In this document: positions 46,571 to 56,743 of the stretch, one piece after another
Layout: each line of letters starts with the position of its first letter
How positions within the stretch are numbered: position 1 is the stretch's first letter
NCBI GenBank assembly: GCA_977017575.1
Contig: CDRNVI010000019.1
Span: forward strand, 186,001 to 250,000
Source of the DNA: Paramoeba atlantica
Taxonomy: Eukaryota > Discosea
Direction of reading: 5' to 3'
DNA length: 64,000 bases
Notes under the pieces: model-generated
Databases searched by the model: none
What the model was told of the DNA's origin: nothing
What the model saw: the letters and a program-made list of their open reading frames with translations, nothing else
Position numbers and translations under genes: made by a program

Positions 46571-49500
46571 CTACAGATCATACACTGTGCAATCTAAGGT
46601 TGCGCTGTACTCCTGTACATCGCTTAGACTAGAGGAGGTAGGAGTGTGCACAATATGATTGCTGCTGTGTGTTATACTGTCTTGACTGTTTGTGTGAATT
46701 TTCGAAGCACTTCCACTGCCTCGCTCAAACTTTTTGTGACGTGTATGCTCTACAATTGAAGGTAGATTTGTTGACCTCTGTGGACTCCCAGATTCGGGGC
46801 GTATTTGAGTTACTGTCAAATCTTGAAAAATGTTATATTTTTCAAGATGAGATGATTCTATCCTTTCTGACTTCGTTATGAAGGGATCCATTAAGAGATC
46901 ATCGACGTCTGGGCGTCGCTCCGGATCACGTTCGAAACATTTCAAGAGGAAGTTATTCAAAATTGGGGGTAGTGATTTCGAACTAATCGTGGGCGGCAAT
47001 CCAGTGCTCTGCGTTACCATTGTAATAAAGTTTGAGAGCGAGTCCGTCGAAGGCCATGGTGCCTCGCCGCTGTTCAACATTTCTACCACTGTGCATCCAA
47101 CAGACCATACATCGACTTTCGCACTAAGATAATCGTTCTTGTTAACGTCTTTTACATAATCTTGTTGCGTAGATTTTGTTGTGAAGTCATTAGTCGGAGT
47201 CAATCCCGCGTTCTCAACGACAGCTTTAAATTCGGTCTGGTGAGAATATTCCACCATAGATGGATTTTTAGCCTTCAACTCGGAACAAGGCAATAGGTCT
47301 TTACCCTTCCACTGCACAAGGAGCTCGGGAGCAGTCCAAGGCAACGTACCGAAAGCATGCTTTGCAAAAGGATTCGTTGTGTGCTTTTCGTTATATGAAC
47401 ATAGCTGATTGTCCACGGTATGTGTTGCGAAAATCCTGGCATGGCCAAAATCGGCTAGTTTCAGGGTTCCTCTCGAGCTTAATAGTATATTATCCGCCTT
47501 GACATCGCAGTGTGACACCTGGTGCGCATGAAGGTGGGAAAGTCCCATCAACAGTTGCGTGGTAAATTTCTGTATGACACTAATGTCTAACTGTTGACGT
47601 CGGCATAGAGCGCCAAGTGTACCGCCTTCTGCGAATTCCATAACAATGTGTATCTCTGCTTTTTCGGGAAATATATTACAACCGTAGTATTGTACAATGT
47701 TTGGATGAGGTGGAAGCGATTTCATTAATTTTGTTTCTCTAGCAATTATTGCGATGTCTTCTTGCTGCATTGAATCGTATATAGGCAAGACTTTCACCGC
47801 CAAAAGCCCTCCACCGCGTTGGACTGCGGCATAAACAATCCCATATGACCCTTGTCCAATTTCAGATGTCAATTTATACTGTAAAGTTGCTCGGTCAGAC
47901 GTTGGGGTAAGAGGTGAATTTAGATCACCCACGTGTTTTTCAAGCTGTTCTGTGAGCGATGCACTCGTATGACATGCAAACGTATCGCTATCGGCTTCGG
48001 GCCACGAGGGGCCGAAATTTGGCTCCAAATCATGCCCCTCAAAGTTTAAATGAAGTAATGGACGACGTACCTCCTCTTTTTTAACCTTTTCGGGTCCATT
48101 CTTTGTCATATAATGTATACGCAGACTTCTATAGATTTCCAGGAAAACAAGACATAGCAATATGCAAATTATGAGACTTGTCCAAAAACGTGCACTTTCG
48201 ACCAATGCGATCAAACGAAAGCTTTTCGATAGCCCTTGTGAGCTTATGTGCGTGATATTCGCCCGAAAAATAAGCAACTCTGATATGTACTCCGCCGGGC
48301 GGTATCCTCCACTGTATGCAAAATCAAATCTGCTATAGTTCCCAAAGTCTGTGACGAATGGTACCGTAACTGACGACCATGCTGCCATAAACAATCTTTG
48401 GAGTCGATTCCTTGTCTCATACACAGGAAATAACTTCGCATTGTGCCTGTTTTTTCGCAAGCAGACAAGATCTATAAATCTCTGAGCTGACATTCTCTGC
48501 CATTGAGAAGTTGGTACGCGTAGGTCAAATGTCTCGATTCCTTCCGCTAGTTTGGGCCGCTCTATTTTCGCATCTTGAATGCCTCCTGCGACGAGAAGAA
48601 ATTCAATTATTGTTCTCGGAGTTCCTAGTTTTACTGCTGTGAAGTAAGCTCGTGGTGAATGCATTGAATGCAAAGATACCCAATGCAGCAATGATTTATC
48701 GGCTGACAGAGTAGACGTACTTGTTTGCAATGTCCTCCTCTGAACCTGAGCTCCGCGACCCACTCCCCCAATCGACAACAACGAGCAATTTGATCCACGA
48801 AGTAGTTGATGACCCGTAATTGGCAGTATGCTTCTTCTTCCGGCTGTTGTCCCGAAAACTCTTTCTTCAGAAAATGTGTCCAAATTAAACGAAAAGTACT
48901 TTTCGTCCACTATATTTCGATTATGATCTCCTCCTATTATGTACAACACCGACGAATTTCCTTTCTCGCTGCATTCCGGTGGAAGGATCACAGTCCCAGG
49001 AAAGCTTGGTGCCTTGAATGTACTGCCTCCTAGACTTCGCATTTTCCAGGAAACCGCAGCTAACCAGCGTAAACTTGGAATATGAAATACATCCACCACA
49101 TGAACAGCAGGCTCTGAACCATCTCTAGGATCGTACGAATGTCCACCTATTATAATAATAATATCGTCTTCGTATTTCTTTCCCAAGCTTCTAACAACGT
49201 TATTTCGAGAAGAATTGGTTGAATCTACTTTACGCTTGAGTTCGGCTCTGCCATACACTCGGGGGGTGTAATATTGGCTTTCTTTCCTTAGAACTGTCCA
49301 TTTCTTTGACGTTGTATTATATTGCAACGATCGTGAGGAAGGTGCCTTGCTGCCTTGAGATCCTTCTCTTCCACCGAAAATAAACACGGAATCTCTATAA
49401 TAAACGCTGGAATGTCCGTACCGTGGTCTAGGTAACGTAGTATATTCGAGAACTCCAATATCCAGTACAGAGCGTTCGGTAAAAAAAGTATTAGCGCACG

Positions 49501-49711
49501 TTTTATTATTCAATATTTGATTCAGATGGATGCAACGTTTGTTGTCATACGCTATGTGATTTTCTTCAGTATTTAAGAAATTTTTGGTCGTGATATTCGT
49601 TGGCATGGTCTCGTTCGAAAACAGAAGCGTGCGTAATCCTTGATTGAAGGGGTGAAAAAAGGAACAATATAGCAAGACAATTACGGCGCGAAAATGCACG
49701 AAGAATGTCAT
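46571..49711 (-). CDS. Kelch-ectodomain receptor-like kinase 2 (non-RD)
   Basis: 1046 residues. A signal peptide at ~8-25 (RAVIVLLYCSFFHPFNQG) is followed by a sequon-rich stretch (NET, NIT, NKT), then kelch blades over ~95-480 (SVFIFGGREGSQG, IIIIIGGHSYDP, VLYIIGGDHNRN, LLSIGGVGRG, LLVAGGIQD). A transmembrane segment lies at ~508-530 (FWTSLIICILLCLVFLEIY) with basic stop residues. The STE11-like kinase spans ~611-947: GQGSYGIVYAA, LAVKVLP, SHCDVKADN, LADFGHAR, PWTAPELL. The HRD motif reads HCD, so this is a non-RD kinase, unlike its paralogue. An insert of about 60 residues follows the APE motif. The C-terminal tail is Ser-rich. Predicted to sense outside and signal through a MAPKKK-type domain. 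Confidence 0.88.
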   Translation of the reverse strand: MTFFVHFRAVIVLLYCSFFHPFNQGLRTLLFSNETMPTNITTKNFLNTEENHIAYDNKRCIHLNQILNNKTCANTFFTERSVLDIGVLEYTTLPRPRYGHSSVYYRDSVFIFGGREGSQGSKAPSSRSLQYNTTSKKWTVLRKESQYYTPRVYGRAELKRKVDSTNSSRNNVVRSLGKKYEDDIIIIIGGHSYDPRDGSEPAVHVVDVFHIPSLRWLAAVSWKMRSLGGSTFKAPSFPGTVILPPECSEKGNSSVLYIIGGDHNRNIVDEKYFSFNLDTFSEERVFGTTAGRRSILPITGHQLLRGSNCSLLSIGGVGRGAQVQRRTLQTSTSTLSADKSLLHWVSLHSMHSPRAYFTAVKLGTPRTIIEFLLVAGGIQDAKIERPKLAEGIETFDLRVPTSQWQRMSAQRFIDLVCLRKNRHNAKLFPVYETRNRLQRLFMAAWSSVTVPFVTDFGNYSRFDFAYSGGYRPAEYISELLIFRANITHISSQGLSKSFRLIALVESARFWTSLIICILLCLVFLEIYRSLRIHYMTKNGPEKVKKEEVRRPLLHLNFEGHDLEPNFGPSWPEADSDTFACHTSASLTEQLEKHVGDLNSPLTPTSDRATLQYKLTSEIGQGSYGIVYAAVQRGGGLLAVKVLPIYDSMQQEDIAIIARETKLMKSLPPHPNIVQYYGCNIFPEKAEIHIVMEFAEGGTLGALCRRQQLDISVIQKFTTQLLMGLSHLHAHQVSHCDVKADNILLSSRGTLKLADFGHARIFATHTVDNQLCSYNEKHTTNPFAKHAFGTLPWTAPELLVQWKGKDLLPCSELKAKNPSMVEYSHQTEFKAVVENAGLTPTNDFTTKSTQQDYVKDVNKNDYLSAKVDVWSVGCTVVEMLNSGEAPWPSTDSLSNFITMVTQSTGLPPTISSKSLPPILNNFLLKCFERDPERRPDVDDLLMDPFITKSERIESSHLEKYNIFQDLTVTQIRPESGSPQRSTNLPSIVEHTRHKKFERGSGSASKIHTNSQDSITHSSNHIVHTPTSSSLSDVQEYSATLDCTVYDL

Positions 49712-50203
49712 AAGCTAGATATTCATTCACCAATGTTTCGTTAAAATTCAGGCGTTTGTTTGGGATAGCTGCTTCGAATCTTAACCCCTCTTAGAAAACG
49801 ATATCTAAAGAATGCACACGAATTCAATTAATAAGCAGTGCTGGCCACTCTTCAAATAGCCTCCGAACTGTGTAGCGGAATGTATCATGAACTAAGTTCT
49901 AATTCGAAAGGTGTTTTTTACTCCGAGTTTTTACCTATTAGGAAGAATTTTATACGATCCTTATCACGACAGATAAAAAGAACCTAATAAACTAGCTGAA
50001 GTTACATTAATTAATCAGTTTTCATGTACTGGTAAATTTGTTGCTCTTCGGGCTGACCTGCGTCAGTAAATGAGTAACCCAAATTGGTCACCCAAAAAAA
50101 GATTTCCTCAGTGAGAGAGATTTGATCCTTTAGCCTCAACCCGATTCTCTTACTGGGTGGTCTACGGTAATATGCCATATTGAGTAGAGACAAGACAAGG
50201 CTT
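49712..50203. other. Intergenic with decayed C-rich MITE end (copy D)
   Basis: 50103-50169 reads TTTCCTCAGTGAGAGAGATT and later CCCGATTCTCTTACTGGGTGG, then TCTACGGTA. This matches the right end of copies A and C. The left end is lost or unrecognisable. The rest is AT-rich spacer. Confidence 0.65.
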
Positions 50204-50686
50204 CTAGCTTTCAAATGGCATCCCACATTTTTTCCTCAAGCTTGTAGCTTCGTTTTCCAAACGCTTCTTCTCCATTTCTAAGCGTGACATTCCAGATTCT
50301 AGTCTTATGATACGATTGTTCCTGTCCTGAACACTACATGTTTCAAGCGATATCAGCTGTCGATTTTTTTCTTCTTTGCTCCGCTCTAATTCTATGAGTG
50401 CTGTCCTTTCAAAATTGATTTGACTAATCCTATTTTCAATTCGCTCGGAATCTCGCACTGCATTTTCCACTTGTTTCGAGATTTCTTTGGCACGTATGCG
50501 CAAAAGGTCGTTTTGCCTGAGCAATTCCGCATGAAAATGCATAAATTTTAAGCAAAAGCTGTGAGAGAATTCTCCCATCTGTCCAAGTTCCTGCGCAGAA
50601 AGTCTGTAAGTGTCTTGCAGGAGTTTAGTAAAGGAGAGGACTAAAGGGTCAAGCGTTTCATCGAAAGTAGTTAAGGTGCTTTGCAT
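50204..50686 (-). CDS. Coiled-coil protein (160 aa)
   Basis: The start chosen is the ATG at 50686 (MQSTLTTFDETLDPLVLSFT); another ATG at 50776 would add 30 hydrophobic residues. From about residue 50 to the end the sequence is continuous coiled coil (RIENRISQINFERTALIELE, then RLEMEKKRLENEATSLRKK). A structural or complex-assembly role is likely, for example a kinetochore or tethering subunit, but no family is recognised. Confidence 0.6.
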   Translation of the reverse strand: MQSTLTTFDETLDPLVLSFTKLLQDTYRLSAQELGQMGEFSHSFCLKFMHFHAELLRQNDLLRIRAKEISKQVENAVRDSERIENRISQINFERTALIELERSKEEKNRQLISLETCSVQDRNNRIIRLESGMSRLEMEKKRLENEATSLRKKCGMPFES

Positions 50687-51241
50687 CAATCGCAAATAGT
50701 TAATGTACAATGCATTTAATGTGTGATTCGTCAGTGTAAATATACAATAATGTATAATTAGTGAAGTTATAGTCATGGACGCCACTCTTTTTTCAAAGTC
50801 AATATAAATAGAGAACAATGACTACACCGTCAAACTATGAGTTTGAATGTATGGAAAATAATAAGCATGAGAATTGCACATGAGAATTCTTTGATACAAG
50901 CATTAGTCCTGGGTACACCAAGATTGCACTAAGTGTGTAGGAAGATTTGCTCATCCGTCAATTTATTGAATGCCCATATGACAACTTCAGCATAACAATG
51001 AATACGTACGTGATCAGAAGACAGCATACGTCGATGAGCATATCTCTTAAAAAATCTGAACTGCGATTCAATTACAAGCGTCCCTTCAAAGCGCACGACT
51101 TCTGCCCATTAAGCACAATAAATCATGTTTACCACATTACCTTGCGAGAGAATCTGTTCTCCGTTTACGCGAGGCACATTCTACACAAATACACTTGTAA
51201 CAATATGATATGTCGTTAGAAGAGTGGAGTTGCTCATATTT
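50687..51241. other. Intergenic, no feature seen
   Basis: About 555 bp, AT-rich. The plus-strand frame 50947-51219 has no recognisable content. Nothing else noted. Confidence 0.5.
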
Positions 51242-52672
51242 CTATGCCTTCAATACGCGGTCGTAAAATTCGCCTTTCAGTTTGTTATCTATTTTGTTCA
51301 ACATTTCTTTTGGAAACGTGCGAAGCAAAGACCAGCATAAATCTAAACTCACAAAGATATCTCTCGTTTCATCGTATTCCTGGCGGAGAAACATGTTTTC
51401 GTATTTTTCAAGGAACTGAAGATGGAGGAGATCCTCTGTGCTCAGCGCCTCTTCGCCAACTACAGCTTTCATAGCAAGAATATCCCTTGCGATGGCATAA
51501 GCCGCATACATTTGATTTGACACAGCACCGTGGTCTTTTCGTGTCACACCGTCCCCGATTGCGTGTTTCATCAAGCGTGACAAAGATGGCAGAATATTTA
51601 TGGGGGGATATATCTGACGGTTGTGCAGCTGACGATCGATATAAATCTGCCCTTCCGTGATATATCCCGTAAGATCGGGAATCGGATGCGTAATATCGTC
51701 ATTGGGCATAGTTACAATTGGAATCTGCGTAATCGAGCCTGGTTTCCCCGCTACCCGTCCCGCTCGCTCGTAGAGACTAGCGAGGTCGGTGTACATATAC
51801 CCCGGATAACCACGTCGCCCTGGGACCTCTTCTCGCGCTGCGCTAATTTCCCGTAATGCATCGGCGTACGAGCTCATATCAGTAAGAATCACCAGCACGT
51901 GCTTGCCACAGTCGTAGGCCAGGTACTCTGCACACGTTAAAGCGAGGCGTGGGGTGATAATACGCTCAATGGTGGGGTCATTGGCCAAGTTAAGAAATAC
52001 AACTGTGCGTTCCATTGCACCGTTCTCTTCGAATTCGCGCCGAAAAAATCGTGCGGCCTCTGCCGTGACACCCATGGCGGCGAATACGATACAGAAACTC
52101 GAACTGTTGTCAGCAGCTCCTCCCCTCCTTACCAACCCGGCCTGTCGTACGATCTGTGCGGCCAGTTCGTTATGAGGCAATCCAGCACCACTAAACAGGG
52201 GAATCTTCTGTCCACGAGAAACGGATGTCATGACGTCAATGGAGCTGATACCAGTTTGAATCATTTCTTCGGGATACACACGCGCACTTGGGTTAATGGG
52301 CATCCCTGTAATATCCCGATAAAACTCGGGGAGAACAGGGGGTCCGTCATCGATAGGAATTCCTGAGCCATTGAAGATACGACCCAACATATCTTCAGTG
52401 ACCCCGAACTCCATAATTTTCCCGGTAAACTCGCATGTACTGTCTCGTGCATCAATACCTGCCGTTCCCTCAAATACTTGCACAACCGCTTTGCTGCCGT
52501 CAACCTCAAGTACTTGTCCACGACGAGTTGAACCATCGGCGAGACGTAAATTCACGATCTCAGCATAGCACGGGCTTCGTACCTTTTCGAGAATAACTAA
52601 GGGCCCATTCACGGCGTTTATAGTCCTGTACTCCAGCCGAGGCTCTGGAGTCTCCGCCTTCGTGGATGTCAT
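51242..52672 (-). CDS. VMA2: V-type proton ATPase subunit B
   Basis: 476 residues, the standard length. Motifs include [20 protein letters not shown] at the N-terminal barrel, [40 protein letters not shown], and [14 protein letters not shown] at the place of the P-loop, the non-catalytic form diagnostic of subunit B. It forms the hexamer with subunit A in the V1 head that drives proton pumping into acidic organelles. The C-terminal helical domain with [19 protein letters not shown] is intact. No oddities. Confidence 0.97.
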   Translation of the reverse strand: MTSTKAETPEPRLEYRTINAVNGPLVILEKVRSPCYAEIVNLRLADGSTRRGQVLEVDGSKAVVQVFEGTAGIDARDSTCEFTGKIMEFGVTEDMLGRIFNGSGIPIDDGPPVLPEFYRDITGMPINPSARVYPEEMIQTGISSIDVMTSVSRGQKIPLFSGAGLPHNELAAQIVRQAGLVRRGGAADNSSSFCIVFAAMGVTAEAARFFRREFEENGAMERTVVFLNLANDPTIERIITPRLALTCAEYLAYDCGKHVLVILTDMSSYADALREISAAREEVPGRRGYPGYMYTDLASLYERAGRVAGKPGSITQIPIVTMPNDDITHPIPDLTGYITEGQIYIDRQLHNRQIYPPINILPSLSRLMKHAIGDGVTRKDHGAVSNQMYAAYAIARDILAMKAVVGEEALSTEDLLHLQFLEKYENMFLRQEYDETRDIFVSLDLCWSLLRTFPKEMLNKIDNKLKGEFYDRVLKA

Positions 52673-52872
52673 GCGCAGAAACGATAATCAAAAAATAAAA
52701 ATTTAAACGTGTGGAAATAGTTGCTAGTACTAAGACGAGATGATACTTGGGAAGAGAATTTGGATACGGAAAACTGAGCCCACAGAACTTGCATTATGAA
52801 CTCATACAAATATAGAAGTATAGAACATTACGTACAGATATTGAATGGATGCAGGTTCGTAACCTATGGGAG

Positions 52873-54165
52873 CTACACTCCCGTTGTGGCGCTTGCTTTT
52901 GATATTGTCGATATACATTGTGTAATCAGCTCAGCACATTGCGCACCGTATTTCGGACTTTTTTCTACTCTTGAAAGCTCCTTTAACGCATCATTATACT
53001 TACCGAACTGAATAAGAAGTCTCGCAGCGCATAATGTAGAGGCATACGACTCATCATGATCACCACCGTGTAGAAGAGTCGTCATTTTTCTGTGACGAAA
53101 AGCGAAGTGCAATGCTTTTTCACATTCATTCCTTTTTTCGTAATGGGCCCGAAGCAGTGCAAGTGTTATGCGCACATTCTCATCACCTTTCTCTAAACGA
53201 TTCTCTAGGAAATTTACAGCTTCCTTCATGAAACGAAGGGCGGCGTCCTCACGCCCGCAGCGCAGCAAGGCCAAACCTAACAAGTTCTTAGCATTTGCTG
53301 TAATCACATCTTCGTGACCCATAATGCGAATACCCTCACGAACAGCCTGTTGTAAGACAGAAACAGCTTTCTCACTGTTGTCCAATTCAAGCAGGGTCGC
53401 GCCCCACAATTGCAAATTCTTTATTCTCAGACACGTCCATCCATGTTCATCAAGATCCAGGCTCTCTGGGTCTTTGGCCGCTGCTTTTAGCTCCATTTGT
53501 ATTTCATTTTCATTCAGATCTTTGTAAGATTCACATACAGAAGCAATAATGGGCTCGGCTTTGTCATGCTCTCCTAGCATGGAGTAGGCTTCAGCTAGCC
53601 ACGAGGCAACTTGGTCCGCGTACACTGGGTGACTTTTAGGGACTTTCTCTAGTACAAGTCGAGTGCGGGTGTAATCCCCGTTAAGAGCAAAAATGGTCCC
53701 TAAATTCGCTAAGCCAACGGGATCCGTAGCAAACATAGGGTATCTCTTCAACATTCTTATAGCAATCCTCATCGCCTCATTTCCTTTGCGTTGCTTACAA
53801 CTCAAAACCATTTCCAATAGTAGTTGTCGTTGCATCGAAGGATCTGCTCCTGCACATGTTCGTGCAGCTTCTAGCGCGCGTTCGGCCTCGCTCAGCCAGT
53901 AGCCTTTAAGACGATACTGAGCCTCGTCTAACCATTGAAGTTGCGAGTACTCAGATGAAATTATGCCAGTGCGTGGGGGAGATATTCGTTGAAGGTGATC
54001 CGTACTCGACCAATCCGGTTGCAGCATGTATGGTACTTCATCCGGTGTCTGCGAGCACTCACAGCGTCGATGTGTATTGAGTAGAGCATTGCTAGACAAC
54101 GTCGCCGTCAAACGATTTCGCATAACACGGGAAACGCGCGAAGGCAGAAGAGCCAATTTATTCAT
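52873..54165 (-). CDS. TPR-repeat protein, probably mitochondrial
   Basis: 430 residues. The leader MNKLALLPSRVSRVMRNRLT has many basic and no acidic residues, as for mitochondrial import. From about residue 75 to 420 the protein is built of tetratricopeptide-like helix pairs, for example LANLGTIFALNGDYTRTRLV, ASWLAEAYSMLGEHDKAEPI, KNLLGLALLRCGREDAALRF and TLCAARLLIQFGKYNDALKE. Such proteins act as scaffolds for assembly of mitochondrial complexes or RNA particles. The specific partner is not readable. Confidence 0.8.
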   Translation of the reverse strand: MNKLALLPSRVSRVMRNRLTATLSSNALLNTHRRCECSQTPDEVPYMLQPDWSSTDHLQRISPPRTGIISSEYSQLQWLDEAQYRLKGYWLSEAERALEAARTCAGADPSMQRQLLLEMVLSCKQRKGNEAMRIAIRMLKRYPMFATDPVGLANLGTIFALNGDYTRTRLVLEKVPKSHPVYADQVASWLAEAYSMLGEHDKAEPIIASVCESYKDLNENEIQMELKAAAKDPESLDLDEHGWTCLRIKNLQLWGATLLELDNSEKAVSVLQQAVREGIRIMGHEDVITANAKNLLGLALLRCGREDAALRFMKEAVNFLENRLEKGDENVRITLALLRAHYEKRNECEKALHFAFRHRKMTTLLHGGDHDESYASTLCAARLLIQFGKYNDALKELSRVEKSPKYGAQCAELITQCISTISKASATTGV

Positions 54166-54457
54166 AGCGTATAGAAGTTATGTGAACTATGTTATTAGGT
54201 TACTATAGCTTATGGATTTTTTTTAGGATTTGCAGGAGCGTCTTTTTAGGTGGAATGTACGTGCTGACTGTTTAATCTCCTTTCAGTAATTATTCGGATA
54301 CTTTCAATAATGACACACATGATATTCCTAAGAACTAAATATCATCGGTTAGTAACTTAACTTATCTTGTGAGCGTTCAAGAGTCTATGACTACTAGAAG
54401 AGTCTCATGAACGAATTTATTTTGTTCTGATAAGAACGATGATGGATGAGCCCAAAG

Positions 54458-55360
54458 TCAAAAAGATCTAACCGGGGTTTTCGCCAATGCTGATGGTCTT
54501 TCTACAATTTTAGGGTTACCACTGGATACAGCTCGCTCGTTAGATGGTGTGTGTAAATATCTTTTTGAGAATGCGTTGAAGACGCATTGTACACATTCAG
54601 AAGACAACCATAGCGTGGCCTGTATTATAGATATTAGTACGACAAAAAGTTCTTTAACTACTTCACAGAATGGTGATAAAAAGGTGCGACTGTGCGGAAC
54701 CCAAGTTCTGTTACGCTCGCTTGAAGCGTTCCTTTCTTCAATGTGCCTTGTTTTGTATGCAAAGTCGGGAGTTGATGATTCATACGATGTGCGTTCTCTA
54801 TTTTTTTCAACAAATATCATGTCCGCGCAAGGAACAATATTTACAAACTTTACACTGCCTTTAAGCGGTATGTACCCAGTAGCATCAATGGCACTAGCTG
54901 CGTGAAAATGAGTAGGAAAACGAATATGCATAACATTCGACATGCTAGTGTGCAAAATGACCTCTTGAATTCTTCCGTATTCCGCCAGATGCGTAAGTAC
55001 CATTGATGCGTCGTCCTGTTCTACACCAAAGACAGTGACCCACGAGGAGGCCTTCGCCAATTCTGGCGGAGTTTGTGAAGACAAAAATCCACTTCGTTCC
55101 TCTACTAATTCAACGTCCCTTGGTCTGAGTGTCGTAGCATCATCGACACGAAACTGGCTTGTATGATAGTCATCATGGGGTTTGAGCTCCACGCCCCATC
55201 GTCGATGAGCCGTTCGCATAACGGATGCGGCGGGAGTCGATTGCTGCGTAACGGTTCGCAAAGGTTCGGCCGATGTTTCTTGTGTTTGCGAAATAGTTTC
55301 AGAGAAAAATTTGTTGCTGGACTTCCACTCGTTTCCCGCAGTGTAGTCGAACACTCCCAT
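54458..55360 (-). CDS. Nup35/Nup53-type nucleoporin with hydrophobic C-terminal segment
   Basis: The start is the ATG at 55360 (MGVFDYTAGNEWKSSNKFFS, 300 residues). The RRM-like Nup35 (MPPN) domain covers about residues 108-185: SSWVTVFGVEQDDASMVLTH, then YGRIQEVILHT, MHIRFPTHFHAASAI and GSVKFVNIVPCAD. At about 235-255 is a hydrophobic stretch (ELFVVLISIIQATLWLSSEC) that could span or dip into the membrane, and the end is basic. Nup53/59 relatives link the inner ring to the pore membrane. Trypanosome Nup65 is known to combine this RRM with a transmembrane segment, and the present protein looks the same. Confidence 0.8.
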   Translation of the reverse strand: MGVFDYTAGNEWKSSNKFFSETISQTQETSAEPLRTVTQQSTPAASVMRTAHRRWGVELKPHDDYHTSQFRVDDATTLRPRDVELVEERSGFLSSQTPPELAKASSWVTVFGVEQDDASMVLTHLAEYGRIQEVILHTSMSNVMHIRFPTHFHAASAIDATGYIPLKGSVKFVNIVPCADMIFVEKNRERTSYESSTPDFAYKTRHIEERNASSERNRTWVPHSRTFLSPFCEVVKELFVVLISIIQATLWLSSECVQCVFNAFSKRYLHTPSNERAVSSGNPKIVERPSALAKTPVRSF

Positions 55361-55751
55361 TTTTGTTAGGAAAAGGTCTAAAAAAGTCAAAGCATACTAC
55401 ATCTAAGTTTATGTAAAAGTTTCGGTCTTTGGGTTAATATTAATGCGAACTGCCTTTGTACATGGCAATCAACTTTTAACTTTTTTTTATAATACATTAG
55501 TAGTTCATTCTACATGGCAACAACATTTGCGATAATTTTCAATTAAACATTTCGTTTATGTAGTTTATGATTCGGGCTATTTCAGAAAGGGGACACGACA
55601 TTCCCTTTCTTGTAGAGTATTAAAGAAAAAGCTACTAAACGTTCAAAACAAACTTGCATTGCAGTAGAATATTGCGGGATGCTGCGTAATATCGAGGCGT
55701 TTCTACTCACGTTTGACCTCATTGTAGTGCATTCGACATTCCTCTATACAC
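55361..55751. other. Intergenic, no feature seen
   Basis: About 390 bp AT-rich spacer between the proteasome gene stop and the nucleoporin gene. No frame or repeat of note. Confidence 0.5.
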
Positions 55752-56612
55752 TTAGGCCACTGGTTGCACTGCCTCTTCCACAACGAGACATCGAACATCT
55801 TCCCTTAGGACTGTTGTTGTTCCTGGGGTAAATTCTATGTGTCGTGCTGGCTCGTACAACTTCTTGTTAAAGTCCTTCACATTTCGCAACGTCACAACGG
55901 TACCATCGACACGTAACACACAAAGGTCGATACAACTTCCCGATCCCAAATCATTGAATATCCCTGCCGCCACGGCATCGCCCACTAACGCTTTACATTT
56001 CTCTTCATCCATACCATCCTCATAACGGTTTTCCAACACAGCCATCGCCGCCAGACATCCGGAGCCCATACTCACGAACGGCAGTCGATCCGTGCTCCCA
56101 TGCGGGGCTACCGTCCCTAAGTAAGGCCCCCGAACATCACACCCACCCAGCACCAGGGCCGCGCTCACATGTCCCTGGTACCGATACAAGTGGTTCTTTA
56201 GCCGATTCAGGCACGACAACACGCGACTTTGTCGTCCGCTCGACAAGCGCTGCAGCGTGAGCTTCGCAGCGACCAGCGCGGTGACCTTCTCCGTGTCCGC
56301 GGCAGTGCCTGCGCCACAGCACATAATGTTAGGGGCAATAAAGTGAATCTTCTCACAGTTCTTGTCAGCAACCAGCGGGCCGTTCGTGGCCCGGGTGTCG
56401 GCGCCGAGTACCACACCACCGGAGTAGACTGCCCCGACGATGGTGGTTCCGGTTTTAGTAAATTTGGTGGCTAGGGAGGACGGGGAGATACCGGATCCCA
56501 GGGCTTCCTTTTTTAACAGTCGAGTGTTACGTCGGGCGTTCTCGAAATTAAACGCATCCCACGTGGAGCGAGGTGTACGAGAAGACTTTTCCGCTGCGCT
56601 GTCGTGCAACAT
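55752..56612 (-). CDS. PSMB7: 20S proteasome subunit beta 2
   Basis: 286 residues. A propeptide of about 52 residues ends at the Gly before TTIVGAVYSGGVVLGADTRA, so Thr becomes the N-terminal nucleophile after self-cleavage. Other active-site residues are visible (Asp and Arg in ADTRATNGP, Lys in VADKNCEKIHF). The sequence THR-to-end pattern (MCCGAGTAADTEKVTALVAA, FVSMGSGCLAAMAVLENRY) is that of beta 2, the trypsin-like subunit. The C-terminal extension (HIEFTPGTTTVLREDVRCLV) is the arm that wraps beta 3. The 5' half is GC-rich relative to the flanks. Confidence 0.96.
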   Translation of the reverse strand: MLHDSAAEKSSRTPRSTWDAFNFENARRNTRLLKKEALGSGISPSSLATKFTKTGTTIVGAVYSGGVVLGADTRATNGPLVADKNCEKIHFIAPNIMCCGAGTAADTEKVTALVAAKLTLQRLSSGRQSRVLSCLNRLKNHLYRYQGHVSAALVLGGCDVRGPYLGTVAPHGSTDRLPFVSMGSGCLAAMAVLENRYEDGMDEEKCKALVGDAVAAGIFNDLGSGSCIDLCVLRVDGTVVTLRNVKDFNKKLYEPARHIEFTPGTTTVLREDVRCLVVEEAVQPVA

Positions 56613-56743
56613 TGAAGTATAAGAAATAAAAAGAAAAGGAATCTATCTAAAAAGGGTCGCATGAAGCTCAGGTATTTGAATGTTGATTGCTTCGAAAAAT
56701 TTATTTCCATTGCCCCCACCCCTCTATAAACAAGGAATATACA

